Shown here piece after piece: positions 35,601-42,839 of a DNA stretch of 64,000 bases (positions are counted from its first letter, which is position 1; every line of letters begins with the position of its first letter). The notes beneath the pieces were generated by a model. That model saw only the letters and a list, made by a program, of their open reading frames with translations, was not told the DNA's origin and made no database searches. Origin of the DNA: Spirochaetales bacterium (GTDB lineage: Bacteria; Spirochaetota; Spirochaetia; UBA9216); NCBI GenBank assembly GCA_016342585.1, contig JAEINK010000023.1, positions 1-64,000 on the forward strand, written 5' to 3'. The position numbers and the translations under genes were made by a program.

Positions 35601-36312
35601 TCTGGAACCGGATATTGTAACCAGCCAGTTCCGACAGGATTTATTTTACGGGGTAACTGGAAAGATTCAGATAGAACAGGTCGAACTAAGCGGCGGATGG
35701 GAGTATAAAAGGAAGCGGGATACCTATTTAACCGGTAGAGATGCTGTTTTTTATAATTCCGGGGAGGTTACGGTCTCTTCCTACTTCCCATTTCCGGAGA
35801 AGAAGTTGATCAACGCACTGAGTACAAGAACTTACGGCAGAATTGAATTCCTTGATGATAATAATATGGTGGGTAGTATTGCCCAGGAGGTTCTCCTGAG
35901 TTTACATTTGCAGGATACCCCCTGGACCAATCTGGATATTATTTCTTCGGGAAGTTATGAGAACTCAAAAACCTCCGGTGTTTCAGATTATTATGCCCCT
36001 GATAATGCGGCTTCAATTAAGGGCGGGTTGCGAGGTTCCATTGTCTTGCCTGCCGGTTCAGGTGGAACCATTGGCACGAGTCTCTGGCTTTCGGCCGGAG
36101 CAACCGGTTCGGATCTGGATAGTGGCGGCGGGTTCGGTCTTCAGACTGAAGGTATTCTGGAGGTCGGGTATTACCGCGGGTATTCCGCTTTGAGTTTTTC
36201 CTTCTATGGAAACGGAGCTTTTACAGATGGTGAATTTCCTGAAACCGATTATTGGTCTTTTCAGGGCAGTCTCGGTTTTTCCACCAGGATGCCGACCCTC
36301 CTTACTCCCTGA
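32602..36312 (+). CDS. CBM-like + TPR + outer-membrane beta-barrel protein, PelB-like
   Basis: This is a 1236-residue exported protein with signal peptide MRILAVYERVVLSLILLFFSV ending near FSQ. An Ig/CBM6-35-like domain comes first (about 45-210, with EGEDA and a Tyr-rich C-terminal strand). A long TPR/helical array follows (about 230-930, e.g. DAIAIYTEAMKNFPDD, LALDLPELAVEQYEKVLSIDP). The last 290 residues are alternating strands with aromatic ends, as in a beta-barrel. PelB of Pseudomonas (1193 aa) likewise has TPRs and a C-terminal barrel, so this is probably the Pel export porin; the CBM-like head is not part of the classic protein. The ATG at 32602 follows AAGGAG; GTG 32581 is rejected. 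It is divergent from pelD. Confidence 0.78.
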   Translation: MRILAVYERVVLSLILLFFSVFSVFSQEIVSPAPEDPRLNPIFPAESAGLVFIEGEDAVSTNFSGSAVYNYGCSELQTLQLSRSTGLQGGTPFFAQYVFYIEEAGTYSFGYGGTPPGPSDDLYPSYVSPFSYTIDDGPNQNIYREDVIVTGVYSPSYYWMNIGELELTAGVHTITFRVSEKREYDNTYFFYLDNFFLLNNEYKDEIYLNNNRALFPPQDADPVMDEQFLTIADYNKKIQLKPEDPEPYIELSLIHSLLGDYLSALKMLNKASALDPENSYPLLLSAKNKIWKGDIADGIAIYRRVLALEPDNLSLWAEAAKVAAWTNLYSDAIAIYTEAMKNFPDDISLMVNLALTYLWMSNNADADKYLRKARETAESDPSLFSELGRVFIKSGYTEKAVEVYSDAVKRFPEYLGLYLRLESAYERLGDEENADEVYQVIEDTFKPSRELSAFIDLFRKKSGLKESVISQYQDEIKADPANLELRTFLVQTYFWNGLRRRAVDESLNILAAHAYNNFLQLDSRSSELYSMIETMQLFNSWLSEIGGEAGRRRIALQERLSAYSRGSQAAIKESGTEGAGTTAQDLFREEEERMYTYLSETANFIETWRNNLETIDSTIDIDEIVKKENDERMAFEQINKSLNWKWDRNFAVDELEFIRQKDPLLSGYVLSRIYHFEEEYGFAREILDTLNQDDEGLPAIRFAEYQSASWEPLFGGTDTGDTGVEADPVDSELLLEYAPYLYEVESISALLLESVETAFLYPEDVSEEAERLLGILSEIRSESIQQTKNIQSKLRTLRKVALNRMRRSFYQLEEKTYLLRYELGDYYLALDLPELAVEQYEKVLSIDPWNISATYKLGTVQQLSGNWSSAMASYTKVFWSDPDYANTVTYHNQLAREHADSFSFNTTSFYDNSRINNESRIEYNRPINSLMGWKLGYIYNNDRIYRTDPGYYPPSFNLHSFVLDLPLSLYFWNFTLTPRGGVTIYNELSNKISSFDEDDSLEPDIVTSQFRQDLFYGVTGKIQIEQVELSGGWEYKRKRDTYLTGRDAVFYNSGEVTVSSYFPFPEKKLINALSTRTYGRIEFLDDNNMVGSIAQEVLLSLHLQDTPWTNLDIISSGSYENSKTSGVSDYYAPDNAASIKGGLRGSIVLPAGSGGTIGTSLWLSAGATGSDLDSGGGFGLQTEGILEVGYYRGYSALSFSFYGNGAFTDGEFPETDYWSFQGSLGFSTRMPTLLTP

Positions 36313-36318
36313 TGTTTT

Positions 36319-37176
36319 TTATAGCTGGAAAATAGAACGGCACTCTATAAACAGGGGGGCCTTCTCGAGGATCGACATATACTCCTCCTGATAATAACTT
36401 AGCTTTTCGAGGGTAAGAGTTGTATACTTCGGTATTGTTTCAAGTATTTGCTTCTGATAGTTGGAATTTTTTCCCGATAGAAGATAGGTTGATATAATAT
36501 CTGCGGCTGTTATCAGAAGAATCATGGATTTATGTGGAGAAATTATATTCAAGGATCCATGTTCTCTGGCCGAATCCGAAAAAAATACCGGGAAATTCCA
36601 ATAACTCAAAATTTCTCCACCGACCTCTTTGTGATCGGTTCCCAGGATTCGCCTCTCTATTTCAATTGTTCTTTCTTTGCCGGCATGGACCTGCTCATAG
36701 AGGTTTGAATAGGCTTCGGGATCACTGTGAAATAAGGCGACCTGTCCGATATCATGAAAGAGCCCGGCGAGAAAAAATTCATCTATCTGAGATTTCAATC
36801 CAACAGTCATGGCTATGTCTTTGGCGATAAAGGCTGTTAAGAGGGAATGCTGCCAGAAAAATCGGTAAAATCTTGTTTTTGATACCTCGCTAAACATATT
36901 CGAAGCACTAATAAGCATTACCATGCTTTTAATTGTTTTAAACCCAAGGAGGATGATGGCACTTTGAAGATTTGTGATCTCTTTCTGTCGGGCATACATA
37001 GCAGAATTGGCTACTTTCAGAATACGTGATGATAGAAGGGGATCCAGCATGATGATTTCTTCCAGATCTTTAAATGATACAAACTCATTATCCTCTGCCA
37101 TGGAGATGATCTTTGCCGCCACATGCGGAATCACCGGTAATTTTTTCATATGGGATTCAAATTCAGAACTTGTCAT
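36319..37176 (-). CDS. HDOD-domain protein
   Basis: This is a 285-residue signalling protein. The N-terminal LPVIPHVAAKIISMAEDNE and DPLLSSRILKVANSAMY segments are the hallmark of HDOD. The HD residues are partly retained (AGLFHDIGQVAL, and H in GTDHKEVGGEILSYW). HDOD proteins are regulators of c-di-GMP, motility or stress responses and usually lack hydrolase activity. The GAGGAG site suits the ATG at 37176. It ends 6 bp from the convergent PelB-like gene, with no terminator between. Its position beside a Pel locus makes a c-di-GMP link possible but unproven. Confidence 0.88.
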   Translation of the reverse strand: MTSSEFESHMKKLPVIPHVAAKIISMAEDNEFVSFKDLEEIIMLDPLLSSRILKVANSAMYARQKEITNLQSAIILLGFKTIKSMVMLISASNMFSEVSKTRFYRFFWQHSLLTAFIAKDIAMTVGLKSQIDEFFLAGLFHDIGQVALFHSDPEAYSNLYEQVHAGKERTIEIERRILGTDHKEVGGEILSYWNFPVFFSDSAREHGSLNIISPHKSMILLITAADIISTYLLSGKNSNYQKQILETIPKYTTLTLEKLSYYQEEYMSILEKAPLFIECRSIFQL

Positions 37177-37244
37177 CAGATCTCCTCTGCCTTGGTTCTT
37201 CCTATTATAATTAATAATCGAATAATTATGTAATTTTCTGAATT

Positions 37245-39293
37245 TTATCTTTTAAAATTGAGTGTTCCAGCCTTAAGCAGAAATTTTCTGTCTCTGGCGG
37301 TGATCTCCTTTTTTCTGGAGTAGAGGCGCTTTTCGGCTATCAGTCCCGTTCGTACCAGAATGGATTTCCTCCCGGAGATATTTCCCATGGCGAGACTCCA
37401 CTCTCTCCAGCCTGTTTCCTCCGGGGAGGGGATCCCCCTTTTACGGCCGCTCTTAACAAGTCGTCTGAGGATTACCACACTTCTTCTATTGTTTATTCGC
37501 TGGAACAGTAGGCCAGAGAAGGTGAGTAGTATCAGAGTCAGGAAGAGCCATTCAGGAGCCGGGAGTTTGATTTTTCGGAGGGGTCCTTTTGTCTCCGAAG
37601 TTTGGGGAATTTCTCCCTTTTGACCCATGGCGATCAACCCCGCTTCCGTGTACCTGTCAGGGCTTTGATTGAAGTCGGAGGTGATCAGCGGCGGGGTAGC
37701 TTCCCACGTTTGCCACCCCACTTCCGGTACCCAGATTTCAGGCCAGACATGGGAGTTATAGCCTGTGACTCTTTTTTTTGTAAGGGGTATTGGATCGGGA
37801 AATCCCTGTCTGAGATTTTCCGGCCTGTACATCTCCGCAAGATAACCGGAAGCCAACCGGGCGGAAAAACCGCAGGCTCGAAAGAGGAGTATAAAACTTG
37901 TAGCAAAGTGGGTGCAGTAGCCTTCCCTTGAGTAGAATAGAAAATGGGCCGCAAGATCGCCCTCCGGCTCAGAGGTGTCCAGGCTGTAGGTATAGTTCCT
38001 GATAAGGTAGGAGGTGATTTTCTCTGCTGTTTCAAGGGGACCCGTACCCGGATTTTTGAACTGGCCGGCCAGATCCTCAACGCCGGGGAGTATTCCTTCT
38101 CCGGATGAAAAGATGACATTCGGGGGGGGCGGGGGCGGGGCGGATAATGAACTTTCGGCCTGCCTTTCTATCAACCTGTACATCTCTCCTCTGACAAGCG
38201 GAAGGTTTGCCCTCATCCCTCCGTCTTTATAAACAATTTCCCGCTCCTCCCCGGTTTCTGCTTCAATTGCCGATTCCAGGTCTATCCTCTCTGTATGCAT
38301 GGTGGAGATAAGAGAGCCGCTGAAATCAGAAAGTACGGTGATTCTTATATTGCTCCCCTTCTCATTTTCGGTGGCGGTTTTGAACTCAGGAAGCTCATAC
38401 TCTTCGAGCTCGTTTGACCAGACCCCGTCTTTATAGGTGGAATAAATATTTTCGCGGAGGTAGTACCTTTCAAAGGGTTCCCCTTCAACGAGGAAGAGTG
38501 CATTGGATGTAAGGATTGGTCTGTCTCCCTTTGAGAGGAATGTATAGCCGTATCCCGTTCCCGGGCTCAATTCGAAGAGGGGGATCTTTTCCAGCCTTTC
38601 AGCCACAAATCCCCTGAGATTCTTAAAGAGGTATTTGTCGATGAGGGGGCTGCCTGTTTTACCCTGGGGAATTGATAAAATAAGGGAGGCTGCCAGGATA
38701 ATTCCCAATGGCAGCAGCGAGAAGGCGGGTGGAGAGCCTCCTGATGGCATATTCCTGCTTTTTCTGAACAGGGGGTAAAGGATTATTATTCCAAAAAAGG
38801 AGGCCATCCCTATAAGGGAAATCTTCAGAAAAATACTCCTGTAAATAATTGTCAGGATGAAAAAAGTGGAGAGTGCACCTCCGGTGGCGCCTTTTAGGGG
38901 TTTACCACCAATAATAGTGAGGGTGGATACAGTGAGAAAAAAGAGGGTCAGTCCCGTAAAAAGGGTGGAAATCCCCCCTTCTGCCCGCCCGGCTTCAGCA
39001 AGTGAGAACCAGAGCAGGTATGAGTTGAAGGGGATTATCAGGATTCGCAAAAGAATATAGAGAAACCAGGCAATGAAGAGGAGTGTTCTCGCCAGGAGAA
39101 CTCCCCGTCTTAATCGCGGATGGTTTCGTAATTTGGAAACAATCCCAAGGGTGATGATGAAAAGGGCAAGGCCTGAATGGATGATAATCTCTCTGCCCGG
39201 GGTAATAAGTTTTGTCAGTATGAGGATGGGGAGAACCAGAGTAAAGGCGGCTGTGATGATGCTGATGATTGTCCTGATCCTTTCCTGTTTCAT
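37245..39293 (-). CDS. TgpA-like membrane transglutaminase
   Basis: This is a 682-residue inner-membrane protein. About seven N-terminal TM helices (1-215) are followed by a large periplasmic part with a transglutaminase core: Cys about 458 in GYCTHFATSF, His about 514 in YNSHVWPEIWV and the acidic residue soon after (WEATP). One more TM (about 570-590) and a short cytoplasmic tail complete it. This is the TgpA / DUF3488-transglutaminase layout commonly linked with MoxR and DUF58 genes in chaperone or surface-protein maturation. A six-proline run (about residue 388) is encoded opposite a G-rich tract. The gene follows the MoxR gene by 6 bp. The linked DUF58 gene is displaced to 43.7-45.0 kb. 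Confidence 0.88.
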   Translation of the reverse strand: MKQERIRTIISIITAAFTLVLPILILTKLITPGREIIIHSGLALFIITLGIVSKLRNHPRLRRGVLLARTLLFIAWFLYILLRILIIPFNSYLLWFSLAEAGRAEGGISTLFTGLTLFFLTVSTLTIIGGKPLKGATGGALSTFFILTIIYRSIFLKISLIGMASFFGIIILYPLFRKSRNMPSGGSPPAFSLLPLGIILAASLILSIPQGKTGSPLIDKYLFKNLRGFVAERLEKIPLFELSPGTGYGYTFLSKGDRPILTSNALFLVEGEPFERYYLRENIYSTYKDGVWSNELEEYELPEFKTATENEKGSNIRITVLSDFSGSLISTMHTERIDLESAIEAETGEEREIVYKDGGMRANLPLVRGEMYRLIERQAESSLSAPPPPPPNVIFSSGEGILPGVEDLAGQFKNPGTGPLETAEKITSYLIRNYTYSLDTSEPEGDLAAHFLFYSREGYCTHFATSFILLFRACGFSARLASGYLAEMYRPENLRQGFPDPIPLTKKRVTGYNSHVWPEIWVPEVGWQTWEATPPLITSDFNQSPDRYTEAGLIAMGQKGEIPQTSETKGPLRKIKLPAPEWLFLTLILLTFSGLLFQRINNRRSVVILRRLVKSGRKRGIPSPEETGWREWSLAMGNISGRKSILVRTGLIAEKRLYSRKKEITARDRKFLLKAGTLNFKR
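38122..38143 (+). repeat. G-rich tract (potential G-quadruplex) opposite polyproline codons
   Basis: G runs of 8, 5, 4 and 2 separated by single C residues lie on the plus strand, the template strand of the transglutaminase gene. The mRNA carries the C-rich complement coding for six consecutive prolines. The runs are long enough for a four-tract quadruplex. Confidence 0.6.
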
Positions 39294-39299
39294 CCTGCC

Positions 39300-40253
39300 T
39301 CAATTTATCCCGGAAGGAAGGTGTAGTCTCGATAGAATTTCTTCGATTACCTTTAGGGTAGTCATATTCCTATAGGCGGCACCGGGGGATAGAAGGAGAC
39401 GGTGGCGGCATACCGGATAGACTGTATTCATTACGTCTTCCGGGATCAGGTAATCCCTTCCCTCCAGAAAGGCCGAAGCTCCTGCAGCACGGAAGAGGTG
39501 CTGGGCTCCCCGAGGACTCAAACCGAGTCTGAGGTTTTCATCGTTTCTCGTAGCCTCCGCAATATTTATAATATAATCCTTTATCGATGGTTCTGCGTGG
39601 ATCTTTCTGATCTCTTCCTGTATCGCTTTGATTTCACCGGGTGTTGTAACCGCCTCAATTTCGCTGGCGGGGTTGGTTTTTCTGCTAAGGTCCAGTATCC
39701 GTTTTTCCACCTCTCTTTCGGGGTAGCCCAGTGAAAAAGAAATTCCGAATCGATCCAACTGAGCTTCCGGCAGGGTAAAGGTCCCGGTGAATTCGGTCGG
39801 ATTCTGGGTGGCAATCACCATGAAGTTCGGTGGTAATGGAATTGTCCTGCCATCGATGGTGACTCCCTCCTCCTCCATAGCTTCAAGGAGGGCGGCCTGG
39901 GTCCTGGCGGTGGCTCTGTTAATTTCGTCGGCAAGGATCACCTGATGCATGATCCCTCCCTCTTTAAAGATGAACTCTCGTTTTACCGGATCCCAGATAT
40001 TCATTCCGGTGATATCTCCAGGGAGGAGATCCGGGGTAAACTGTATCCTTCCAAACTCCATACCGCAGCAGGCCGCCAAACATTTTGCCAGGGTTGTTTT
40101 GCCCACGCCGGGAATGTCTTCTATCAACACATGAAGTTCTCCAAAGAGGGCAAGAAGAAGTAACCTTATGCTTTCTGTTTTCCCTGCGAATGCTTTTGAG
40201 ATTTCAAGGTTTAATTTGTCCGTAAGTATTTTACCATGATGTTCTTCAGCCAT
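39300..40253 (-). CDS. moxR: MoxR-family AAA+ ATPase
   Basis: This is a 317-residue cytoplasmic ATPase with Walker A IPGVGKTTLAK (about 42-52), Walker B VILADEIN (about 112), sensor 1 VIATQNP, and the family segment GTFTLPEAQLDRF. MoxR ATPases act with VWA or DUF58 proteins to assemble or activate targets. The transglutaminase gene follows after 6 bp and the DUF58 partner lies 3.5 kb upstream on the same strand, with other genes in between. It is divergent from the DUF134 gene, with a 198-bp spacer containing two palindromes. Confidence 0.95.
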   Translation of the reverse strand: MAEEHHGKILTDKLNLEISKAFAGKTESIRLLLLALFGELHVLIEDIPGVGKTTLAKCLAACCGMEFGRIQFTPDLLPGDITGMNIWDPVKREFIFKEGGIMHQVILADEINRATARTQAALLEAMEEEGVTIDGRTIPLPPNFMVIATQNPTEFTGTFTLPEAQLDRFGISFSLGYPEREVEKRILDLSRKTNPASEIEAVTTPGEIKAIQEEIRKIHAEPSIKDYIINIAEATRNDENLRLGLSPRGAQHLFRAAGASAFLEGRDYLIPEDVMNTVYPVCRHRLLLSPGAAYRNMTTLKVIEEILSRLHLPSGIN

Positions 40254-40359
40254 TACTCCTCCGGGGTGTCGTTTTAATTGCTTCCCGCTATTAAAGCAAC
40301 ACAGATGAATATTCTCTCTATTTTACCATGAAAACCTCCTCATCGGAAAAGCAAAAAAG

Positions 40360-40379
40360 TTTTGAGCATTTGCTCATAA
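40360..40379. promoter_or_regulatory. palindromic operator, copy 1 (upstream of DUF134)
   Basis: A 20-bp palindrome of the form TTATGAGCA-N2-TGCTCATAA, with a perfect core TGAGCA-TT-TGCTCA. The centre is 56 bp from that of copy 2; this copy lies just before the -35 of the promoter. Confidence 0.75.
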
Positions 40380-40384
40380 TTCGC

Positions 40385-40413
40385 TTGACTCCAGAGGGAT
40401 GCCGAAGTATATT
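40385..40413 (+). promoter_or_regulatory. sigma-70 promoter of the DUF134-DUF5320 operon
   Basis: TTGACT, a 17-nt spacer and TATATT lie between the two palindromes. The predicted start near 40420 falls in copy 2. Confidence 0.75.
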
Positions 40414-40415
40414 AG

Positions 40416-40435
40416 TTATGAGCATATGCTAATAA
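40416..40435. promoter_or_regulatory. palindromic operator, copy 2 (over the transcription start)
   Basis: TTATGAGCAT / ATGCTAATAA, a 20-bp palindrome with one mismatch, is the same motif as copy 1. Its place over the start site fits repression, possibly with DNA looping to copy 1. Confidence 0.75.
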
Positions 40436-40451
40436 CGTTATGGAGGATTTC

Positions 40452-40856
40452 ATGCCCAGACCAATGAAACCCCGCTGGATTGATGGAAGACCAGGTACTG
40501 TCTTTTTTGTACCTCATCCCTTCCCGGATCCCCGGATTGAACATGTGGCCTTAAGTCTTGATGAGCTGGAAGCTCTGAAACTTGCTGACCATGAGGATTT
40601 GAGTCAGGAGGAAGCCGCAGCGGAAATGAATATTTCCCGGGCAACTTTCGGGAGGATTGTTCGGCAGGCGAGAAAGAGGGTGGCCGAGGCCCTGGTTACA
40701 GGGAAGGCTATTCTTGTCGAGGGTGGCGAAATCGAATATAGACCTTCGGGCCGTGGTCCGGGGCGTGGATTTCATGGAGGCGGTCAAGGCCGGGGACGGC
40801 AGGGCGGCCGCGGAAGGGGTCCATATATACCAGGAGATGAAGATGCCAGGTTTTGA
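40452..40856 (+). CDS. DUF134 family DNA-binding protein
   Basis: This is a 134-residue regulator. The N-terminus MPRPMKPRWI and the helix-turn-helix DLSQEEAAAEMNISRATFGRIVRQARKRVAEAL (about 48-82) are diagnostic of DUF134, whose HTH resembles sigma region 4. The family is commonly linked with NifX/NifB-like and other metal-cofactor genes. The tail is rich in Gly and Arg. The ATG at 40452 has GGAGG 5 nt upstream; the ATG at 40440 lies on the wrong side of this site. It overlaps the next gene by 14 bp. Twin palindromes around its promoter suggest autoregulation. Confidence 0.9.
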   Translation: MPRPMKPRWIDGRPGTVFFVPHPFPDPRIEHVALSLDELEALKLADHEDLSQEEAAAEMNISRATFGRIVRQARKRVAEALVTGKAILVEGGEIEYRPSGRGPGRGFHGGGQGRGRQGGRGRGPYIPGDEDARF

Positions 40857-41214
40857 TAGAAAAGGTCCCAATGGAATGGGATCACGAACAGGAAGAGGAA
40901 TGGGCTACTGCAGTCCTGCAGATAGCAGTGTTGGTTTTGGATTTGGATTTGGCCGAGGATTTGGCCGAGGCGGTGCCGGACGTGGTCTGGGCCGCGGTAT
41001 GGGGCGTGGTATGGGGTATGGATTGGGTGGCAGTCGCAACCTCAATAACCTCTCTCCCATTGGGTATTTCGGTGCCGCCAGATATGAAGATGTATATCCC
41101 CGACAGGATGAGTTACAGATGCTGAAAGACGAGGCCTCCTATATGGAGGAGAGAGTTAACGGCATAAAAGAACGAATTGCCGAGCTTGAAGCACCCGAAG
41201 GTGATAAAAATTAA
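40843..41214 (+). CDS. DUF5320 family Gly/Arg/Met-rich protein
   Basis: This is a 123-residue protein. It opens MPGFDRKGPNGMGSRTGRGMGYC, the conserved start of DUF5320 proteins. A low-complexity stretch of GRG, GFG and GMGRG repeats (about 30-70) and a C-terminal coiled coil (about 88-118, DELQMLKDEASYMEERV) follow. Family members sit beside DUF134 and dinitrogenase-cofactor genes; a role in handling metal or Fe-S cofactors is suspected but not known. The ATG at 40843 follows AGGAG inside the end of the DUF134 gene; a longer frame from 40657 is only antisense-free read-through of that gene. Confidence 0.82.
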   Translation: MPGFDRKGPNGMGSRTGRGMGYCSPADSSVGFGFGFGRGFGRGGAGRGLGRGMGRGMGYGLGGSRNLNNLSPIGYFGAARYEDVYPRQDELQMLKDEASYMEERVNGIKERIAELEAPEGDKN

Positions 41215-41264
41215 TTAGATCCGGATAGGTTTGAGTTACTCATCGGGTAGTATTAAAAATAAAG

Positions 41265-41300
41265 AAACCAGAGTCAAGCGTCAGGCTTTTCTCTGGTTTT
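41265..41300 (+). terminator. intrinsic terminator after the DUF134-DUF5320 operon
   Basis: The stem AAACCAGAG / CTCTGGTTT has an inner AAGC / GCTT helix and ends in four T residues. The A-run before it could let it act for the opposite strand also. Confidence 0.8.
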
Positions 41301-41342
41301 ATGCTTAAAGGAAAATGCAGTTTTTATCGGGAGGCTTTTCTT

Positions 41343-41783
41343 CTATCCTGCCTCCGCCATTTTCTTTTCAAGAGCATTGATGGCAGGAATGATAAAAACA
41401 AACTTGATCGTTACGGCGTAGACTATGATGATCAACGCCAGGGCCAGACCTTTTGTAAGATAGGCCTCGTTATTAAGATTGCCAAACATTGCGGTGACCC
41501 CTATCAGAAAACCTAAGGCGCCGGTATAGTCAAAATTTCTGGCGGTGGCTTTTTGAATAACCAGTGCTTTTTTAACAGCGTTTGGCTCATAATTTTCTGG
41601 TTTTATGGCTACCTTTACAGCTTGAATCATCTCTCCTGATGAGAAGCACACCAGGCTGGCTATGGTTGGCAGAAGAATAACAATTACAAGACTTGGAATA
41701 TTCAGGAAGACTCTCCATCCTGCGGACATGGTTATTATCCCGGCTATTAACAAAAGCATGAATAGTGGAAACACCTTTTTCAT
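41343..41783 (-). CDS. short MotA/TolQ-ExbB-like membrane protein
   Basis: This 146-residue membrane protein has three to four hydrophobic segments. GWRVFLNIPSLVIVILLPT followed by a short helix (GEMIQAVKVAI) and a late TM pair recall the N-terminal half of MotA-type proton channel subunits (FxxPPSLLIVIGGT). It is much shorter than MotA (about 250-295) and lacks the large cytoplasmic loop. It is third in a run of ECF sigma factor, one-TM protein and this gene, with 11 bp before it. It could be an effector or sensor of that sigma system; the MotA likeness is by eye. Confidence 0.6.
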   Translation of the reverse strand: MKKVFPLFMLLLIAGIITMSAGWRVFLNIPSLVIVILLPTIASLVCFSSGEMIQAVKVAIKPENYEPNAVKKALVIQKATARNFDYTGALGFLIGVTAMFGNLNNEAYLTKGLALALIIIVYAVTIKFVFIIPAINALEKKMAEAG

Positions 41784-41794
41784 TTCATTTTCTC

Positions 41795-42163
41795 CTATAA
41801 ATTGGTACGGTTAAGATCTTTATACATGGACTCTCCAACTCTCTTGAAAAAATGGCCGGCCGAATTTTTGAGTTCCATGATGGTTTCAACATGAATATTA
41901 TCTTCCTGTTCAATTTTAAATACCTCTGGTGCCAGGGAACAAATCGAAAGGTAGAGGAAGCCTATCAATATAGCGGCTGCTGCTGTTGCTCTTACAGGAA
42001 GAGACAAGGGGGTGGTTTTCCCGAGAGGGAGCGGTTCCTCTGCGGTGTTGATGATTTCATTCAATTCACCCTCGGGGATCTCGATCTGCTCAATACTCTG
42101 CTTAATAAAACCGGAGAACGTTCTATCTGCTCTCTCATAATCCCTTTTTGATAATTTACTCAT
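41795..42163 (-). CDS. one-TM protein, probable anti-sigma factor
   Basis: This is a 122-residue protein encoded directly after an ECF sigma gene with 4-bp overlap. The N-terminal half is cytoplasmic and charged (SKRDYERADRTFSGFIKQSI). A single TM lies at about 58-80 (RATAAAAILIGFLYLSICSL), and the rest is outside. No zinc-binding HxxxCxxC motif is present, so it is not a ZAS-type anti-sigma; the call rests on position and topology only. Confidence 0.6.
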   Translation of the reverse strand: MSKLSKRDYERADRTFSGFIKQSIEQIEIPEGELNEIINTAEEPLPLGKTTPLSLPVRATAAAAILIGFLYLSICSLAPEVFKIEQEDNIHVETIMELKNSAGHFFKRVGESMYKDLNRTNL

Positions 42164-42735
42164 AACAGATTTTCCTCCTCTTTCAGCATGGTGGCTATTT
42201 TCTTTCTAATCCGGTGGAGTCTATATTTTACGGTGCCCGATGGAATCAAAAGGATATTCGATATTTCTTTAATCTTCAGGTTTTCATAGTAGTGTAGATG
42301 CACAATCCTTCTGTCAGCAGGTTTCAGGGTCGATACTATTCTTTTTAATAAGAAGTTTTCTTCATTTTTTATGAGAGTCAGTGCTGGATCTGGATATTTT
42401 TCAGACCATGTTTCGAAAAACTCCGTTTCTGTGGTTCCATCCCTTTTTTCTCTGCTTCTATACCAGTCTATTCCTGTATTTCCGGCAATCCGATACAGGT
42501 AGGGTTTGATCGGTCTCTCCATGTTTAGGTTTTGGAGGTTTTTATACAGTTTGATAAAAACTTCCTGGATCAGCTCTTTTCGGGTTTCTTTATTCGGGCA
42601 GTAGCTCTGAAGGTAGAAATCAAGAGGCCGGCGGAATTCTTTATATATTTGGGTAAAGAACGTATTATAATCTGTTTCCGCAAGGTATGGCGGTCTTTCA
42701 CTTTTCATCTCGTTACTTTTTACGGTATTTTCCAT
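42160..42735 (-). CDS. ECF-family RNA polymerase sigma factor
   Basis: This is a 191-residue sigma-70-family factor. Region 2 (about 30-95; LDFYLQSYCPNKETRKELIQEVFIKLYKNL, then RPIKPYLYRIAGNTGIDWYR) is followed by region 4 (about 130-182; LKPADRRIVHLHYYENLKIKEISNILLIPSGTVKYRLHRIRKK), a clear ECF layout. GAGGA lies before the ATG. It is cotranscribed with the one-TM protein and the MotA-like gene and likely autoregulated, though no distinct target promoter could be recognised. A TATAAT about 15 bp upstream of its ribosome site suggests a housekeeping promoter. Confidence 0.92.
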   Translation of the reverse strand: MENTVKSNEMKSERPPYLAETDYNTFFTQIYKEFRRPLDFYLQSYCPNKETRKELIQEVFIKLYKNLQNLNMERPIKPYLYRIAGNTGIDWYRSREKRDGTTETEFFETWSEKYPDPALTLIKNEENFLLKRIVSTLKPADRRIVHLHYYENLKIKEISNILLIPSGTVKYRLHRIRKKIATMLKEEENLL

Positions 42736-42804
42736 TAATTCCGTCCTCTATATTATAATACGGTTTTGATTGAAAATGGTTGGGGTAGGGGGCTTTTTTC
42801 TCTA

Positions 42805-42833
42805 TGGTCTATTATTTATAAGCATGCTATCTT
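42805..42833 (+). promoter_or_regulatory. extended -10 promoter directly before the DMT transporter
   Basis: TGC-TATCTT (42825-42833) ends 6 nt before the ATG, with a weak -35 (TGGTCT) 17 nt upstream. No Shine-Dalgarno exists, so the mRNA would be leaderless. Confidence 0.45.
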
Positions 42834-42839
42834 TCCCCC

